DNA of 64,000 bases from Macrophomina tecta (GCA_024180945.1 JAKSGN010000003.1:620001-684000); one strand, 5' to 3'. Counted from the stretch's first letter, positions 11,021-22,700 are shown. Program-made: numbers and translations. The notes: generated by a model from the sequence alone, not told the origin.

Positions 11021-13136
11021 TTGCAAGACACTGATATCCCTGAGTCATTCCTGTCTAGCAAAGATGAGGTAAAGTGCGTAGGATATGCATCGGTTGAAGC
11101 TTAGTCATCGGAACCAGATCATGGCTCGCAAGGGATGAATTGAACCATTATAGCTCTGAACTGATCAATTTGGCTCTGACCACCTACCTGATCGAGTATC
11201 CACGGCGGAATGATGACTTTAGATCAGCAGCAGGAGCCAAGCAATTATAAGCTTCGAGGAAAAAAGCGGCATTGCGGACCGCAGTGCTTGATTACTATGG
11301 GCACCGTAGATCATACCATGTTTACTAAAAGCTACATCAAGAACCCCCATACATACTAAAAGAGGCGGCATCCGTATAGCGTTCACCCTCTATATCGTTC
11401 AAGCCTCTGTCTATGTTATGTTCCGCCTCATTGTACGACCGTTTGACACACATGCAGTGGGAATGAAATGTAGGCTGAAAAAAAGAAACCCGTTGGCGTG
11501 GTTCCAGTGGAGATGAGCGTATGCGGTTTGTGGTTATTTAGTTGCAACTCCGCATTTAGCAAGTTACGTAGCATGGCGCCTGAATATTTTGCTGGGTAAA
11601 GCCAGCATTCAGGTATATTGCAACATTTGCCAAGCTGAATTGGTGCTCAGCCGCATTTACATACGTGGCCGACAGCCCATAGAACTGTCTCACGTGAACC
11701 TCTGAAACAAAAATCAGGCCTGGACCGGCCATCACGACAGACAAGATAACCCATGCGTAGCTACCCGCGTATCCTGTCAACGCCGCCTATAACGAGGTGC
11801 GGACACCAAGACAGGGCATTTGTATCTGTACCTTCGGCGTCCTCGTCGGGATGACAGCACGGTCACTACGCCATAACTTAGCTTTATCAATCAACGCCTA
11901 GAAGCTAGGATTTGCTAGAATTGAGACCAGCTACTCAGTGTCTGATGTCGGGATGAGCAACATGGCGAGCGCGATGTGCGAGCTATTGAGGATGCATTAG
12001 TCAGAACAGTGTTCACGCCACAACCGCGGCGTCCTCCCTCGCTTCCTAAGCGCCAAGGTTGTAGCCTAGACGGTAAAAGAGTATGGCGCCGGCGTAGTTG
12101 CGCTGAATTGCCGCCGTGGTCGAGTGGCATCAGGAGCTTGGATGAGAGATGCAGCGGTAGAAGTTGAGAGCGAGGCACATTCTTAAATATCGCGGGTCTT
12201 TCCAGCAGCTGCCAGAGAAATAACTTACACGCTTTCTTTCCGTAGAAATGCAAATGATATCTGGGCGACAGAGCTCCCATTTTGAAACATGTGATAAGCT
12301 CCGGCTTCCAGGTACAGGCGGCGTTAAACCCCCACCAACGCGATTTCACAACCACAATCTTGAAGTTTATCGAAGACTGCAGTCCCTCAATGGAGAGCCG
12401 CAGACCCACCTTGTTCCTGAAGCGCAAAAATCGCGATCTCGGACACGTTTCACAACCAGGATAGGCAACCCACCTTCCTGCTACAGACCTCGGCGCCCCG
12501 CACGTCTACCCCGCCCGCACCACTACGCCTGTCCAGCCAACATCATGCCACACACAGGATGCGCCTTTCGCCAAGATAGCAAAGCCACGCCACAAGACGA
12601 CTGGTTCGGGCGCTACATTAATCGCCGGCCGGCGTTCGGATGTCCTCGTTCCCAAGGCTATATCCGATCCGACTGATCGGAGGAAGGCAGTGTGACCTAT
12701 ACCTGCAACCGTAGAAGCTTATTTCCCTAGATTCTGTCGACCTGCAACCCTTCGCTCAAAGCCTCATTGATCAATTCAGGGGCCATCCCATCGGAGACTG
12801 ACTAGGAAAATCTGTTGAATTGTCTCACGCCGATTCGCGTGCGTCTTGCTGCTCGACTCGTTCACCCTTCCGTGGACCATCGCCCTCGCACATAAATACA
12901 TACACACGTCCTCCTGCAGAGCCTCACTCACACACTCCTCTATCAAACGGCCGTCGTCTTCTCTACTCACCTGGGGAGAGGGAGAAGACAGTGCACGTCA
13001 TCGCACAAAACGCACCGCGATCCCCAGCCACAGTGACACTTCAAGTGACGAGCACAAGGGCAACAAGCAGCGAGAAAGGAGCAGGGGAAAAGGACCACAA
13101 GCAGCCAACACCAGCACCGCAACCACAACCACAACC
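10223..13136. other. Long intergenic stretch, no convincing gene
   Basis: About 2.9 kb with only chance-looking open frames on both strands. It contains a T homopolymer of about 21 bases near 11002-11022. The last 300 bases, CA-rich and free of strong secondary features, are the likely promoter and 5' leader of the FAD monooxygenase gene. Confidence 0.45.
11002..11022. repeat. Poly-T homopolymer
   Basis: A run of about 21 T preceded by a T-rich stretch. No gene overlaps it convincingly. Confidence 0.85.
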
Positions 13137-15216
13137 ATGCCCATCAAAAACGTCATCATCGCCGGCGCCGGGCCGTCCGGCCTCCTTCTCGCCCTGCTGC
13201 TGGCCCGCCACCCCTCCCCGGACCCCATCCAGATCACGCTCTTCGACGCCGCCGAGGGCCTCGATCCGCGTCCGTAAGTACCTCCCGTAGCACAACCCTC
13301 CCACGCTTTTCCCCTCCAGAAAGAAAGGGAGAAAAAAAAAAAAAGAAGTCTCTCGTTCCACGTCTTCCTTCAGGCACGTGTTAAATAAAAAACGACGCAG
13401 CCGCGCCGCATACTACGGCCCCGCCGCCATCGACACCCTCTCGCGCGCCGGCGTGCTCGCCGACATGCGCGCCCGCGGCTTCGACCCGCGCTGGATGACG
13501 TGGAAGAAGCTGTGGTCGGCGGCGCGGCACGCCGCTGCCCCCGGCGAGGGCGCGGAGCTGCTGGCCAAGATCGACCTCGACTCCGGCTGGGACCGGCAGG
13601 TGTGCCTGGCGCTGGACGAGCTCGGGGCGCTGCTGGCGGAGCACCTGGGCCGGTGCGCGAACGCGCGGATCGTGTGGGGGGCGAGGGTCGTCGGGGTGGG
13701 CGGCCAGGGCGAGGGGGAGGCGAAGGCGTGGGTGGATGTGGAGATGGCCGGGGAGGAGGGCGCGAAGAGGGTGGAGAGGAGGGAGGCCGATTTCGTGGTC
13801 GGGTGCGACGGCGCGAGCAGCCAGGTGCGGCGGCTGTTGTTTGGCGAGAAGGCGGGCTTTCCGGGCAGGACGTGGGATGAGCAGATCGTGGCGGCGAATG
13901 TGAGTGTGGCCTCTTTTCTTTCTCTGCCCCCCGTTTGCTATTCACTCTGCTGCGGAGGGATGGGGATGGGGTGGGGGTTTCTGCGAGGGAAGCACGGGAA
14001 GTTATGGGAGGATGGGAGGATCAAGAGGCAGACAGGAAGAAAGACAGATACCGCAAGACTGACACATCATCAGGTCTACTACGACTTCACGAAATGGGGC
14101 TACCACGACGTTCAGTTCTTCATCCACCCGGAGCACTTCCACATGGTCGCCCGCTTGTGCGGCCCGCCACGCGAGTACTGGCGCGTCTCCTACGGCGAGC
14201 GCTCCGGCCTGACGCACGAACAGCTGCTCGAGCGCGTGCCCGAGAAGTTCGCGGCCATGCTGCCCGGCAACCCGCAGCCGGGCGACTATGAAGTGGTGGG
14301 CTTCAGCCCGTACCGCGTGCACCAGCGGCTGGCGCCGAGCATGCGCGTCGGCCGTGTGCTGCTGGCGGCGGATGCGGCGCATTTGTGTAATCCTTTGTGA
14401 GTGGTCCTCTCATTCTCTTCCCTCTCCGTCCGTTCCTTTTACCCTCCGCTTCCCTCTCGCCCCCATGAGCGGTTGGAGGAAAACTACGAAACTGACGAAT
14501 GCACGCACAACAGCGGCGGCCTCGGCCTCACCGGCGGCATCGTCGACGTCGGCGGGCTGTACGACTGCCTGGCCGGGATCCACGACGGGCTGGCCGACGA
14601 GTCCATCCTCGACGTGTACAGCGACGTGCGGCGCAAGATGTGGACCGACGTCATCGACCCCATCTCGAGCGAGAACATCCGGCGGCTGTTCGCACAGGAC
14701 CCGGAGAAGGCGGCCGAGACGGATGAGTTCCTCAAGCTGGTCAACCGGGTCGAGAAGGATGAGGAGCTGAGAAAACAGTTCCGGGCGGTGAGTGATATTC
14801 CAAACGTTTTTTTTTTTTCTCTCTCTCTCTTTTCTTCTTTTTGGAGGGGCAAGGGGATTGTGCAGCCGGTGGTTGGGATTGTAGCTCTGTGTTTGATCAT
14901 CATTGCGTCCCTTGTTATGCAGCTTTTATTTTCTCTGCCTCTCTTTTCATCTCTCTTTCATCTCTCTCCCTTTCCTCGTCCACACCCACTCCACTGTCAG
15001 CGGAAAAAGTCGGAGAGAAAGGAAAGAGAATGTGCTGACGCAGAAGCGGGTCCATCCCCATGGACCCGCGCACGGCGCCACCAGAGCCTCCACGCAATCG
15101 AGTACGATTTCAAGCAGCATTACCGCAACGCCGAGGCAGCGAATGGCCAGGACGGCGCGGCGAAGGAGGCGGAGAAGTCGGAAGATGTGGCGATTAGCGG
15201 GGCTGTTGCTGCATAG
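13137..15216 (+). CDS. FAD-dependent aromatic monooxygenase (phenol 2-monooxygenase-like)
   Basis: Five exons (13137-13273, 13401-13899, 14074-14396, 14514-14787, 15085-15216) join to 454 residues in one frame. The N-terminus has the dinucleotide motif IIAGAGPSGLLLALLLA, the middle has the FAD/NAD(P)H 'DG' motif VVGCDGASSQVRRLL, and exon 3-4 has the second FAD motif [23 protein letters not shown]. These are in the order expected for class A flavoprotein hydroxylases of PF01494, which ortho-hydroxylate phenolic substrates with NAD(P)H and O2. The usual GD of the second motif is AD here (AADAAH), a change worth noting but not necessarily inactivating. The protein is shorter than phenol hydroxylase (~600) and lacks its C-terminal thioredoxin-like domain. 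Introns are long for this window (up to 297 bp) and pyrimidine-rich. The exon 5 acceptor is the least certain. The substrate is unknown. Confidence 0.86.
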
Positions 15217-17317
15217 AACTGATATGTGGTCATCGCCTGGGGCAAGGAGGCAGGTGTGAGAAGTGAATGAGGCAGGCATGGGAGAGGAAGGCTCGCGGGT
15301 TGAGAAAATTCTGCGTATCAGGTTTCGAGTTGTGGCCGGCGGTGGGTATAGTATGGTGCCAGCTAATGGTGGATAAGGGAAGACGCTCAGGCTCTTTCCT
15401 CATATCGCGCGCGTTTCGGAGACGTGGAGTCATGGTGGTCTGAGTCTGGTGCGAGGTCGGAAAAAGGAAACTCTTTTCCCTTTTTTCTCTTTCGCACCGG
15501 TCAACGGAGGGCTTCTTGGGTAGCTTGTGGCGGTTTTTGCGCTGTTTAGTTATCGAGCGTCTGCTTGTCAATGTCTCAGGGAGAAGATGGGGATGCAATA
15601 TGATGGGAAGACGGGAGTAGATCGAAAGCTTGTATTGTCCTTGAGCAGCCAATAATGGCACCCAGGCATTTGTACCGTGACCCGCGGGCATATGATCGAA
15701 CGTTGGATAGAGAGGTGGTAGTTGACCGGTTTGCTATTGTCGCGGTGGTGAGACTTGATTAGACACGATGTGCGCCACTCGCGAAGCTTCGGCTGCAAGC
15801 CACACCAACCATCGACTGAAGCCGAAGAAGGGGGTCTACTAGCCAGCTGCAGACCACATAGTTGGCGAAGCGGTCTACTTTCAGCCCTGCCCTAATTGTT
15901 CTTTTCTTGTTTTCCTGTGTGCGTTCCATCTTGCTTCCTTCGCATTTCCGCTCGGCCGTGAGCATGTTATGAGCCCTGAACACGCCACCATCACGGACTA
16001 ACGCCTGTCAGAAACCAGGGTCTGGCAGCGACAGCGTTTTGGACGTGGAGAAGAATCAGAAACAAAAGGGATTGGGAGAAGCGTCTTCGTCTACTTTGCC
16101 ACCCGGTTGGACCCGACGACCGGCTGCGCAAAGATGGAGACACGGCCAGGGGACGAGCAAGAGGGAAGAATAAACTGGGGAAAATCTGGGCCTCGGACCT
16201 ATCCTTCCTCCGCTGCGCTAAAGAGTGGCTGCAAGTGATCTGCGAAGGTCGCGTTCTAGAGCCACGGTGAGGCCGTGTCGTGTGCTCCTGCTTCGCGGAA
16301 AGCGGTCGCATCAACCGCAAAAGACGCGAGGTGGCCCTTGACGAGTGTGAAGGGCGACAGTACTTGTTTCCAATGCTGCTTTATACGCGCCCACTTTTGC
16401 TGCAGATCTGGTATTCCCAAGGCCGATTTCATATGCAGCCAAGACCGAAGGAAGAGAGGCAAAAGCAGCGACCCTTGCGCGTGGACGCACTTACGGTGCG
16501 GCTTGGCAGCCGATACGCGCGGTGGTTGGGGGGAAGCATTACCAGGAGAGATACAAGCGGCGAGCACGATAACAGGTCTCTGTCGGCCTGGGTGGCTTTT
16601 CAAGATTCGGCTGTCGCTACCGGGAATAGAAACACTCTGGACGCATGATAGGCACTGACGGAGCCGCATCCCGGCAATTTCAACGCGTTCCTGAGAGGGG
16701 GAGATACGCACACATGGCACCCTGCGACCGGTCGAGGCGACGGACAGGTAAAGGCTGGGATGTGTGGGCGTGTGCAAGAAGCGATGGGCAGGGAGATAGT
16801 GGTAGCAGACAGATGGTGGCTGCAGCAGCGGGCTGCGAGGCGATGGGGAAAGTTGCCTCGCTGGCAAGAGAGGGCCGGGTGGGCTCGGTCGGACGCATGA
16901 TGGAGGCCAGCGCGCGACGGTGCCCTGATGCTTACGAGTCGGGCGGCGGCAGAGGAAAATTGCAAGCGGGCTCAAAGACGGGTGTTTTGCGTTGCTTCCG
17001 CTTGGAGGGCGTAGCGGAGGGCGATGCGCGTCGCGGGGTCGCAGAATCGGGCGGGTTGGATGGCTGGATGATGGTGGTGTTGAGAAATTGGTGTTTTGCG
17101 GTCGCCCCGTGTCTGGATTGACGATCGTGAGTCGGTGCCCGGCAGCCGGGATGGCGGCGCAGGCGGCAGGGGGGGGTGGATGTTGGGTGATGCTCAGACA
17201 ACGCGCTGATGCTCACCTCACCGGGCACCGGGTGTTGTCGGGCGCCGCTCTCGGCCAGCGACAACAACCACGCTTTCGATGCTCGAAGCTGAGGCCATGC
17301 TCAGAGCGTAGGTTCGC
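15217..17317. other. Long intergenic stretch, no convincing gene
   Basis: About 2.1 kb. Overlapping open frames of up to 239 codons on both strands near 16256-17121 have arginine/proline/serine-rich shadow-like translations and no domain pattern. Part of this is presumably upstream control sequence for the small-protein gene at 17517. Confidence 0.4.
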
Positions 17318-17325
17318 TATATAAG
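17318..17325 (+). promoter_or_regulatory. TATA box (TATATAAG)
   Basis: A perfect TATATAAG lies 192 bp before the ATG at 17517, followed by a CA/CT-rich leader free of upstream ATGs over its last 100 bp. A strong TATA box suggests a regulated, highly inducible gene. Confidence 0.6.
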
Positions 17326-17516
17326 AGCCAGGCCGTTGCCACAACAAACCTCCCTTTCCTCTCCATCACCTCACAGACTTTTCAAGAGCTCAACCAAGAG
17401 TACCTGATCGCATCGACACCACACATCAGTCACCGACCAATCACACCACCAAACGCTTCCGAGCTTCCTCAAACCTCCAGCCAACCACCGCACACCAAAC
17501 TACAACAACAACAGCA

Positions 17517-17932
17517 ATGACCACACACTGCTGCACCGCCGAAGGCCACTGCCGGGCTCAGCGCTTCGAAATGGACGCCCTCAACGCCCGTGCTGCCTGG
17601 GAAGCCGAAAAGGCCGCCATCACCTCGTACGAGGACGGATGGGTAAGCATTTCTTTCCTTCTTTCTCGTCTCCCGTCCAGGCAGTTACTAACTTCAGTGG
17701 GCGTTAGGACCGCTGGGACGGCCCGATCTGGCCCTGGCGGGAAACCAACAAGCCCGCGTCGCAACAGAAGAACAGCAATACCACCACCCTGGCTCCGCCT
17801 CGTCCCGAACTGAGCCGCAGCTCGAGCACGAACTCGATCGGCAGTGCTGCTAGCGGCGCCAGTCTGTGGACGCAGGGGTCGACGCACGCTTGCTCGAGGT
17901 GCGGGCATGGCGGCGCTACGAGCCATCTTTGA
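17517..17932 (+). CDS. Small conserved protein with W-rich core and C-terminal CxxCGHG motif, copy A
   Basis: Two exons (17517-17642, 17708-17932) join to 116 residues. The intron starts GTAAGC and ends GTTAG. I do not recognise a named family. Visible parts are a Cys/His-rich start (HCCTAEGHC), a helix-like WEAEKAAITSYE, a tryptophan block WDRWDGPIWPWRETNKP, a Ser/Thr/Asn-rich middle and a C-terminal CSRCGHGGATSHL that could bind a metal. There is no signal peptide or membrane segment. It is clearly paralogous to the protein at 18978-19271 on the other strand: the core EAEKAAITSYE is identical and the tryptophan block and CxxCGHG end match. The conservation of two blocks around a variable linker argues that both are real proteins. 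Confidence 0.78.
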
Positions 17933-18977
17933 TGGTGTTGTCGGGGTGGGAGAGCGTGAGATGAGATGAGATGGGGATTTCCCTTCTGGAGCTTGTATTT
18001 TGTGGAGTACGATTTCTTTTGGGGCTCGGGCATTGTGAGGTTCGAAAAGGCGTTCCGGAGGATCCTTTGGTGTTAATGATCGAGTGGGATGGAAGAGGAG
18101 CAACTGGTTTTTTGTTAATGGCCTGTCTTTGGCGGATCGGGATGGTAGAAAGACCCTCGGGGATAGGATCGACCTTGGGATTTGGTAGATAAGATCCCGT
18201 CTTAGGAACAGGGCGAATCGGAAGAAATCGGAGTTGAATATTCATTACTTCAGTTGGAGCAGTGCAGTTACTGATTCGAGATTGATGTAGAAAGCTGATC
18301 ACCGGGATCAAGTCTGCATTATGGCGTTAGTATGGGAGCTCTTAAGCAGATAGCCTTGTAACTGTAAATGATGCGGTGTAAGAAATCTCAAGTAGTAGAC
18401 TTAGGTGTTTGAGCGGGATATTCTGCAAAACAGTCGGGGATGAGGAGTGGAATAGGTAGGATGGCGAGTAAACCAGTAAAAAGAGCACAATGATCCGAAC
18501 AATGACAAACTAGGCCAACGTACTTGGGCATCTGCTGATGGTTTCTCCTTGATCAAGCACCTGGAGATGACGTTCAAATTCACAATCACGCGAGCATAGG
18601 CAATGGCAAATAGTTGAAGTAGACGACAGTCCGAAGACTGGCAATAATGTGATATTTGCAGTGATTGATCGCTTAAGAGATTCCCAGTAGGTCAAAACTC
18701 CAATCCTGTGAGGCCGTAGCCATCTCTCTTCCAGCAGCTCGAAATCTTCGGAAGAAATGCAAACTCTGTACAAAAGTCGATGAATCTGTAACTCGGAAAC
18801 GACGCAGCTCTTTCGAGCATTAGGTATTCCCTGTCCGGAGTGTTGTTTCAACGCCAGACGCCCTGTGGTCCGTCCATTTTCTCGAATTCCGGATTCCGTG
18901 ATAGCCCAAGGTTTTGGTGCGGGTATCAGTTAATTAAGTTGGTTGCATGACCACGGTGGTCAATTGGTCGAGTGTGT
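17933..18977. other. Convergent gap between the two small paralogs
   Basis: About 1.05 kb between the 3' ends of the two paralogous small-protein genes. Moderately AT-rich. A 113-codon minus-strand frame at 18510-18851 shows no recognisable family. It should hold both polyadenylation regions. Confidence 0.45.
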
Positions 18978-19271
18978 TTAAACGTGGATGGTGGCCTTGC
19001 CGTGGCCGCACTGGGTGCAGGCAGGGGTAGCAGAGGCGTGCCACTCAGAGGTCTCGGAGGAGACGGTCTGGATAGAGGAGCAGGAGGTGGAGGCGCGGAC
19101 GAGGGCGGGGCGCTTCAGGGCCTCGAGGCTCTTGTTGGCGGGAGTCTCGGGCTTGTTGGTAGAGCGCCAGTCCCAGATGGGGCCGTCCCAGGAGTCCCAG
19201 TTCTCCTCGTAGGAGGTGATGGCGGCCTTCTCGGCCTCGAAGGCGGCAAGGTCGAAGCTCTGGGCAGACAT
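18978..19271 (-). CDS. Small conserved protein with W-rich core and C-terminal CxxCGHG motif, copy B
   Basis: A single 97-codon exon starting MSAQSFDLAAF. It aligns over its whole length with copy A: FEAEKAAITSYEENWDSW, then DGPIWDWRSTNKP, a Ser/Thr-rich linker, and a C-terminal ACTQCGHGKATIHV. No intron interrupts the tryptophan block where copy A has one. It lacks the Cys-rich N-terminal extension of copy A. Two Cys pairs at most, with the terminal CxxCGHG being the best metal-binding candidate. No signal peptide or membrane segment. Function is unknown. A TATA element at about 19393-19401 lies about 120 bp upstream of the start. Confidence 0.78.
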   Translation of the reverse strand: MSAQSFDLAAFEAEKAAITSYEENWDSWDGPIWDWRSTNKPETPANKSLEALKRPALVRASTSCSSIQTVSSETSEWHASATPACTQCGHGKATIHV

Positions 19272-19392
19272 TGTGCTGGTGTGTTGTGGTGTGGTAGGAA
19301 GAGTGGCTCAGAGGCTGGGGACGAGCTCGATGAGGAGAGGATGTCTGGAGATGAGGATGGAGATGCGAGGGAAGAACGGCCTCAAGGACGCC

Positions 19393-19401
19393 AAATATAT
19401 A
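19393..19401 (-). promoter_or_regulatory. TATA box (TATATATTT)
   Basis: A TATATATTT on the minus strand about 122 bp before the ATG of small-protein copy B. Its paralog also has a strong TATA box, suggesting similar inducible control. Confidence 0.5.
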
Positions 19402-19648
19402 CGGCGCTGGCGGCGATAAGGGCGGCCATAGCTCGCAGGTAATTAGGAATGGGCCGGAGACTTGATCTCGCTAGCAGACAGCTGGAGGAGGCCCAGAATT
19501 GGCCAGACAGAGATTTTCTGTGGAGAGTGACCAGCTGGGCCCCTGGTCGGCGTCCAAGCTCCAGGTCATCAGCGGCTGCGCCGTCGCACGCACCGGCTTG
19601 GGTAATTTGGCGTGGCGGCGTCGATCCGCAGGGACCCTGCGCTGTCAG

Positions 19649-19700
19649 CCAGCACCAGCACCAGCACCAGCACCAGCACCAGCACCAGCACCAGCACCAG
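19649..19700. repeat. (AGCACC)n hexanucleotide repeat
   Basis: About eight tandem AGCACC units, followed directly by a second, less regular CGCCCA-type tract at about 19706-19757. Confidence 0.92.
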
Positions 19701-19705
19701 CTCTG

Positions 19706-19757
19706 CCCACGCCCGCGCCCACGCCCGCGCCCACGCCCACGCCCACGCCACGCCCGC
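19706..19757. repeat. Imperfect (GCCCAC/GCCCGC)n tract
   Basis: Tandem hexamers alternating GCCCAC and GCCCGC, adjoining the AGCACC repeat. Together they form about 110 bp of strand-asymmetric, C-rich sequence. Confidence 0.85.
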
Positions 19758-22700
19758 CCGCCGCGACAACTGCCCCCGACACGCTGCCTCGCCTCGCCTC
19801 GCCATCCCTCGCCCGGCATCCCACGCCCGTCGGGCCCCATCCCTCCGCACAAGCTCAAACTCCGCACTCCCCATCGTGATGTCCTCAAACGGCAATGACT
19901 CACTCCGGGTGCCACCGTGTCGCCCCCGCCGAGCCACAGCAGCGAGAAAAAAAAGCTTCCAAGGCAGCTGCGGCGTAGTGGAGTCGCGACTCCACCCTCT
20001 CCGCTTTTAGCCCGCCGGAGATCCATCGTCGCGCACATCCCGAGCTTTGCATCTCCAACGCCCTCGTCTGCCGCCGCCGGCCGAGCTTTCTGCTGGCCAG
20101 CTGCCGCTTCCTTCGCTTTTCGCCGCCGCCGACCACCAGCCGTTCGGCTGATTCTCCGCGGCGGTTCCGGTCGGCGCAGGCCGGTGCTCGGAGCCATTAC
20201 GAAGCAACAGCGCGCCGCCAGCCATTCGTCAGCAGCGAATAGCCGACCACCGAAACCGGGTCGTCGCAGGGCAGGGACAGTGCCTGCCGGCAGAACACAA
20301 GGCACAGGACACGCAGCAGCCGGCAGCGTGCTCTGCAGGAGAGCCGCCTCTTCAGGGCAGCGCGTGCATGAGCGATCTGCAGGCCAAGATTCCAGAAGGA
20401 ATTCCTTCCGCCGTCGCGGGACCCAGAATAAAAATATATCCGGGCGCTCATCGGGCGCCACTCGCGTGTGAGCCAGCAGCGGAACACCAGCCTTGCATAG
20501 CCGGACGCCACCCCAAGCCGTCTGATTCGGCCAGGGGTTGCTCGCTCTGTCACCGCCGTTGTCGGTCCACTGTGCGCAGCTCGACCTGCACCTCACCATC
20601 CTGCCTGCCTAGCCCCAAGTCCCTGAGCGTTGACGTGCTTGACACACGCCAGCGCGCAGATGTTGAGGCCTGCCGTCACCTTTCCCTCCGCCGGCAAGAT
20701 GCGCGCCCTCGCTTCACCGCACCTTCACAACGAGGCAGGCGACGCGAGCGGCCGAGGCTGGCCTTGCCGGCGCGACCTGCCGTCGCCGCCTGACGCGGAG
20801 CTCGTGCGATACGAAGTCAAGGCCCTGAGCTTCCCCCCGTCCACCTCACGAGCATCCTCTCCAGTCCGCCTCGCTTCCGCGCTCCGTCTTGTCGCTGTCT
20901 TCATGGTCATCTGATCAATGCCTGCTGCCTGCTTGTTTCGCGCTGGCCAGAGCACGAAACCCGTCATCGTCCACGTCTCGAAAACTCCAGAAACAGCTGA
21001 GCTGGACATAGCTTCATACATGCATGCTGGCGGGCTGGTCACAGCTCCAGCTTGCAAACCGCGGGGCCGCCGCCGTTCATCTCCACATAGCCACTTTTGG
21101 GTTCGACCGAACCCCGGAGTCGGCTATCGTGAGCTTCCGCTTTTGGTAATGACCGGGGGGGCGGCGTGGTCCAGAACGCCCGTCGCAGGAGATCATAGCT
21201 CCACCAGGGAGGGAATGCCTTGCCGTCCGCGCGCCCCGGTTAAATCTGCCCCAGATTTTCGAACTTTCTATCGGGAGAAGGGGAGGCAGAGATTCGGCCT
21301 CCCGACCGTCTCATGTTCCTCTCACCACCATTGTCCCGTCCATGCATATTCTGGCTGACAAGTGTCTCATGGCCTTCTCCGCGAAGTCGGCGCCCCCCCC
21401 CCCGCACTCCACCATGCTCAACGCCCTTTCAGAACACCATTGAGCTACTCGGTTTTGTTGTGCGCGAAGTCCGAGGGGGCGCTTTCGTTCCATTCTTTTC
21501 CGCGCTTTTCTCCGCCGCGCCTCCCATGGCCGCGCTGAGACCCATGGTCGTGGACACGCACACAATGCCAACGCGGTCCAGACCTGATCCCCTCCATCGA
21601 GCCGGCTTCAATGATGTTGCTAGTCCTGCCGGCGTCTTGTCTCATCATCCCACTCTATCTCGGATATGCAAGAACGGGGGAAACTCCTGGCGCGGCACTC
21701 GTCGTGCAGGCGCTGCTTCCACGGTGCCGGATTCCGGCATTTTGTCAACTCAACACCAAATCGTTATCGCAGGCTCGCCGAATGGGGTTATCGGTGATGC
21801 TTTAACCCCGGGCGTGCACCCTGTGCCAGAACATTCCTTCTGTGCGTGCCACAGACTAATGCGCACCATCTGAATGATGCGCTTGAGGTGAGCCGCGTTT
21901 TCTGCCTAATATGCCACGCTGTTGTTGATGGTTCCTTCTTTTTTATTTTTTTGGTTTTCTTGTCTTCCCTATCGTCATTTTTCCTCTATTATTACCTCAT
22001 GTCCAACTCAACCACTCCATCGACAACAAGCGTCTCTCGGCAACGCAAAAGCAATCTTCAGATCCACCGGGGATCCAAACCCGATGGCGACATGATCACA
22101 AGATCAACAGAAAAAAAAAAAGATCCCAGCAGTCCGGTCGACGCACTGTTTCTCGATCCTGCACTGTTGTCTTCTCTGCGTATCGCGAAGGCTCGTTCGC
22201 TGTTCGGTTGGCCAGCCGGGTCCAGACCGGGGAGACACGTACACCCATGTCATTTTCTTTTCCTCCCCCACGTGGTTCCTATTCCTGTCGGCTCTCGGTG
22301 CCAACGCACGATGAAGCAGAAATTTTGCCAGGCGGGGGACACAGGATAGAATTCTGTTGAGCCTTTTCATCATGTGGAGTCGCATGCATGATATCTATGC
22401 TTCGGTCTCACCGATACATCCTGTCTCTCAACAATTTCCGACCTTCCAGCGAGCGAGGTTGCGAACGTGCGCAGCCGCATTGCTCGGAGAATGAATGGGG
22501 ACAGAACGAGGACCGTTTATTATTTTTTGGTCACACGACCCCTCCTGCCCTGGGCAGGGACAATAGGTGAGTAGATTGGGTCTTGGGGCTCTGCGGATCG
22601 GTGAATGGGAGAGAAGAGGGGAAAGCAATGTTGCAGCACAGGGCGCCGAGTTCATTTCGGCTGTTTTTGTTGGTGCTTTGACTTTCGCAGAGGGCGGCGG

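Noticed and set aside
12090..12160. Possible tRNA-like sequence (GTGGTCGAGTGGCA)
   Set aside because: It resembles a D-arm, but no matching acceptor stem, anticodon arm or GTTCGA T-loop follows at the right distance.
16256..16975. Minus-strand open frame of 239 codons
   Set aside because: Arg/Ser/Pro-rich shadow-like translation with no family resemblance; plus-strand frames overlap it throughout.
19382..20599. Minus-strand open frame of 405 codons
   Set aside because: It runs through the AGCACC hexanucleotide array, giving artificial Cys/Trp and Gly/Arg runs, and overlaps the promoter and leader of small-protein copy B. Stops are avoided because of high GC.
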